A DNA stretch of 64,000 bases from Lineus longissimus. Taxonomy: Eukaryota > Nemertea > Pilidiophora > Heteronemertea > Lineidae. Under the pieces are notes generated by a model, which worked only from the letters and a program-made list of their open reading frames with translations, had not been told where the DNA came from and ran no database searches. Of this stretch, positions 60,840-64,000 are shown piece by piece. Positions within the stretch are counted from its first letter, which is position 1. The number at the start of each line of letters is the position of its first letter. The DNA lies in the NCBI RefSeq assembly GCF_910592395.1, contig NC_088312.1, positions 4,650,001 to 4,714,000 of the forward strand, given 5' to 3'. Position numbers and translations under genes: made by a program.

Positions 60840-63800
60840 ATGGATCCTAACCAGGATCAAGCAAGGCCGATCGGGTTTGAACTGATGAATGTAGCGGGTG
60901 GAGAAGGTGAAACCCAACCCCCTCCTGTTGGTGAGTATACTGTGAATAGATTGCAGGCATAAGATGAACGTGTAACTGGTAGTGCATTTTGTACAGGCGC
61001 CAAAACAATAGGGAGTTTTCGTAAAGCCCCCCCAAAACGTCGGCGCGAACGCCTGTCCATAAGTTTTCGAGAGGTCAAACAACCACTGACTCGTGAAATA
61101 CAATGTTTCAGGCGGTAATGTTGTTGTCCCTGTTGCATTGCACAAAGCTTGAGATTTATATGTCATTGCTCTACAAACTAAATCAAAGATGATACAGTGC
61201 CAGTGGGAATGCAAATTCCAATTGCCCATCCAAAGCTGTCACACTCGAGTTAGAATTTTACAACATTTTTGGCTCACCGTAGGGGAGTCTAAACAACACC
61301 GCTGTGTGTCCGTCGTCGTCTGTATCCTGTTTCAAAAACAGTGGCACGTTTCTTAACCGCTAGAGTTATGAACTTGAAACTTTTGTACACAAGACCCCCC
61401 CCAGGTCAGGTGACCTCTGACAGCGAATTTCGGTCTGATTTGAGTCATGACTTTTACGCTATTACTCAGCGTATCAGAAATGGCATTATGAATAGGATGA
61501 CTCAATCTTATAATCTGTTGATATCAAAAATATAATTTTTTCAAATCTTCGTATTCTTCACTATTTGTATTTCCAGGTTTTGAAGGTATCGCCCAGCCTG
61601 CAGCAAGGCCCCCACCCCCAGGACTGTACCCCCAGCTCGATGTGCCTGCTAGTAATGGACTTACTCAAGGTGAGAATGTTATGCATTTTTAGCGCACATG
61701 CACACGTTTTCCTAGAGTGACTACTAGACCCCTTTTAAATTTTAACAAGCTGATAGTCTATACTTGAAAGACGGATATTTTCTGTCCCCCCCTGACTATT
61801 GCCTTCAATTAATTCATCCATGTGTGCCATATGGCACTATCATCCTGGCCACACACCACAACGAATGCCATGTCTTTAAAAAGGATTGACCAACACTTGG
61901 TTAAATGTCCTTTTCTTTGAAAGCTCCTTTAAAGTACTCTTTCATGTGAAACAGATTGTACAGTCGAGTCATTGGAGTTACGGGAAAGGATTGATTATCC
62001 CTCAAGCCTGGACGAGACTTATAAATCACAAACAAGTCTGTAATACAAGGCCAGTGCCTTTACACAAGGGCCTAACTACAAGACATATAACTTATTCAGG
62101 CTTCAGTGCCTCCTTGGCCTCAACCTAGCCCTTATAGACTTCCTGGCATTTCTGCAAATGCACACTGTTGTCTGTGTGGCACGGGCAGATTGGTTCCCAC
62201 ATAAAGTCTGTATTGTGGTAAGTATTTCTGTTTGAAACACCAAATGTTCGGAGAGATCCCACTGTTCATCGCGTAGTCATGACAGCACCTGACAGATTTT
62301 GCCGTATGCACTGGTCAAGCTCCTGATATTTGATTCCCTGATCTGTGAACCACACCTGTGCTTTTTGTTGTCTGAATTGTTTGTTTAATTGTGTCATATA
62401 GAGGGGGCTACAAATGCTGCTTTTGAAATCGATGCGAACAGTAAGTATGTTTATGTTGGATACTGTGAGTTAGGTGGTGAGATTTAAGCTCGAGTGTGTT
62501 AATCCTAATACTAATCATTGAGTTCTACAAAGTTGGGGGCCGTTTGAAAGTACGTATGCACCGACAGGGGAGGGGGTTGCATACAAGGGGTCTACCCCAA
62601 AGCGTATGTACTCTACCAAAGGAATGTTTTTGCAGCGCCTTCCCAGTAAGGGTCATCACCTTGTCGTATTGTGCCTAATCGCATGCCATTGCAATGAATT
62701 TGAAGACCATAACGGTTAACTAACAGAAGTTACTATTAGACGTGGGGTGGGCTCCATAACTGACGATCAAATCTCGATCTCTTGATATATTTTTTACTGA
62801 GAGTTATCATTCAATTCCATGTGTAAATGAGTTTTTCATTGATTTTTATTTTGAGGATCATCTGTGGTAGTTGTCTAACAATCATCATTGTGTCCCATCT
62901 GCTGTTATGCAGGGGGGTGGATCAATTCATTAGTATTCAGGTGTATGGGCAGGCCTAGACAGAATATGCTGCACATTTGAGTGTGTTGGTGGACTTTAGC
63001 GGTTGCTTGATTGTGGCAGTTGGGAATTCGCAGACAATTATGGATCAAAAAAAAAATTACATACGTTTGGAAGGCTCAAGTATGTCTAATACTCTCTATC
63101 AAGAGCTACCAATCCTTTTTTGGTGTTGGGTTAAATGTAAACGATGTTATGTCTCAGCTGGTTGATTCTCTGCACTGTTACTAGTTTCAATGAGGTGTCT
63201 TGAAAAATATATATGCTTACCTTATATATTTTTGGTGTTTTACATCATCCCAAGGCATAGAGATCACATGGATAGTTTAGGCCCAGCCACACAGGCAGTT
63301 GAATTGTCAAGGGAGGGATAGTTTGTTGCAATTTCTTTTGTTTTGTGTCTAATGGAAACTTTGTGATCGTGCGCCAAATCAGAACTGTTGAATAGACATG
63401 GCCAACCATTACTACCTCGTTAAAAATGATCATTGTAGTTTTGGTTTTGGGCGACTGACAATTGTCATTGTGGCTGATATTGATACACAGTCCTCAATTC
63501 AATTCCATTACATCAATCAGTGGCTTCATCGATACTTGTCCGCAAAACATGATCAGATGTCCAAGATAGCAAAATATTGATAGTCATAATGTTTAAACCT
63601 AGAAGCTATTGGAATGTTGCTTTATAACAGTCATTGTATTGATTACGCATTGAATGAACCCTGTTGTGGCTGGGTTGACCTTCTCTAATTCTGCTTCTTA
63701 ATACAATCCTAATCTCACCAACATCTCTCACAGTATCAAGAAAATTTTCCAACTGGATTCTGGAGAACTCACATCTTAACATCTGGCCACTTGTGAAAGA

Positions 63801-64000
63801 CCACCTTCTAACATACATCCCATCAGTGACCTCCCTCATACTATTCCTTCTCTGAAGTTCCCGGTTCTATTTCTAATAGTCATAGCCAGTCCCCTTGGCT
63901 GAAATATGACAAAAGTTGAATATGTGGAGGTCAGTGACGGACCTGAGCTGATTGTTAGATGTGGATATCCAGGGTCTTCTTATATTCCAGCTATGCTTCC
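60840..64000 (+). CDS. 5' part of an unidentified gene with a proline-rich N terminus (runs off the window)
   Basis: Coding exons 60840-60930, 61577-61669 and 62402-62440 have GT..AG borders and matching phases (each intron in phase 1). They read MDPNQDQARPIGFELMNVAG..., then a proline-rich segment (ARPPPPGLYPQLDVPASNG), then EGATNAAFEIDAN. The ATG has a good context (A at -3, G at +4). A further acceptor at 63,981-63,990 (tatattccag) would open an in-phase fourth exon at 63,991 in the last ten bases; this is tentative. The visible part, about 74 residues, is probably a disordered N terminus with no recognisable domain, so the function cannot be called. The gene continues beyond the window. 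Confidence 0.55.
61262..61450 (+). repeat. Fragment of a dispersed invertebrate repeat in intron 1
   Basis: The stretch 'ttggctcaccgtagg', 'gtctaaacaacaccgctgtg' and 'gtccgtcgtcgtctg', then 'agttatgaacttgaaac', resembles an abundant interspersed repeat I recall from marine invertebrate genomes. Recognition is from memory. Only one copy is in this window. Confidence 0.35.
62441..63990. other. Probable intron 3 of the partial gene
   Basis: No exon is firmly supported. A pyrimidine-rich acceptor near 63,733 opens a phase-compatible frame of about 43 codons that ends in a stop at about 63,855; I regard it as weaker than the acceptor at 63,990. Confidence 0.35.

Noticed and set aside
63733-63860. 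Possible fourth exon of the 60.84-kb gene
   Set aside because: The acceptor is acceptable and the phase fits, but the frame ends in a stop after about 43 codons; the acceptor at 63,990 is at least as good.

Overview
This is a metazoan nuclear DNA window: coding exons are separated by GT..AG introns, there are long AT-leaning non-coding stretches, dispersed MITE-like elements and minisatellites, and no operons. Gene content (a TEAD/Scalloped transcription factor, the ribosome-biogenesis WD protein PWP1, a multi-TIR protein with a CHORD-like zinc motif) and the repeat style suggest a marine invertebrate bilaterian (mollusc, annelid, brachiopod, hemichordate or cephalochordate type). The species cannot be fixed from the sequence alone.

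Layout. 1-8.3 kb: no confident gene; diverged tandem repeats (about 0.56-1.4 kb), two copies of a TACAGT-ended inverted-repeat element (4.4 and 4.8 kb), and a decayed non-LTR reverse-transcriptase fragment (5.5-5.7 kb). 8.37-10.25 kb (minus): a 624-residue protein whose coding region is one exon, with three TIR-like domains followed by a Cys/His CHORD-like module. 11.6-38.3 kb (minus): the TEAD gene, with 11 coding exons (15,907-30,399) that join in phase to a 429-residue protein, a candidate 5' UTR exon near 38.1 kb and a long 3' flank. 38.3-42.5 kb: intergenic, with two long foldback elements. 42.5-45.9 kb (plus): PWP1, nine coding exons, 548 residues. 49.9-52.15 kb (minus): a C2H2 zinc-finger protein with an N-terminal coiled coil, three inferred coding exons, tail-to-tail with PWP1. 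52.9-54.1 and 59.8-60.6 kb: two blocks of the same 68-bp, self-complementary minisatellite. Between them lies a small tentative plus-strand gene (54.74-59.37 kb) whose intron is filled by a tandem array of a 1,138-bp unit. 60.84-64.0 kb (plus): the first three, possibly four, exons of an unidentified gene with a proline-rich N terminus, running off the window.

Functionally the window is a mix of housekeeping and developmental regulation (PWP1: ribosome biogenesis; TEAD: Hippo pathway output) and a probable innate-immunity or NAD+-linked signalling gene (triple TIR). Nothing suggests that these genes share one pathway. The most unusual items are the triple-TIR/CHORD-like architecture and the nested repeat landscape at 52.9-60.6 kb. 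All exon models come from reading splice sites, phase and remembered family sequence; no search was run.
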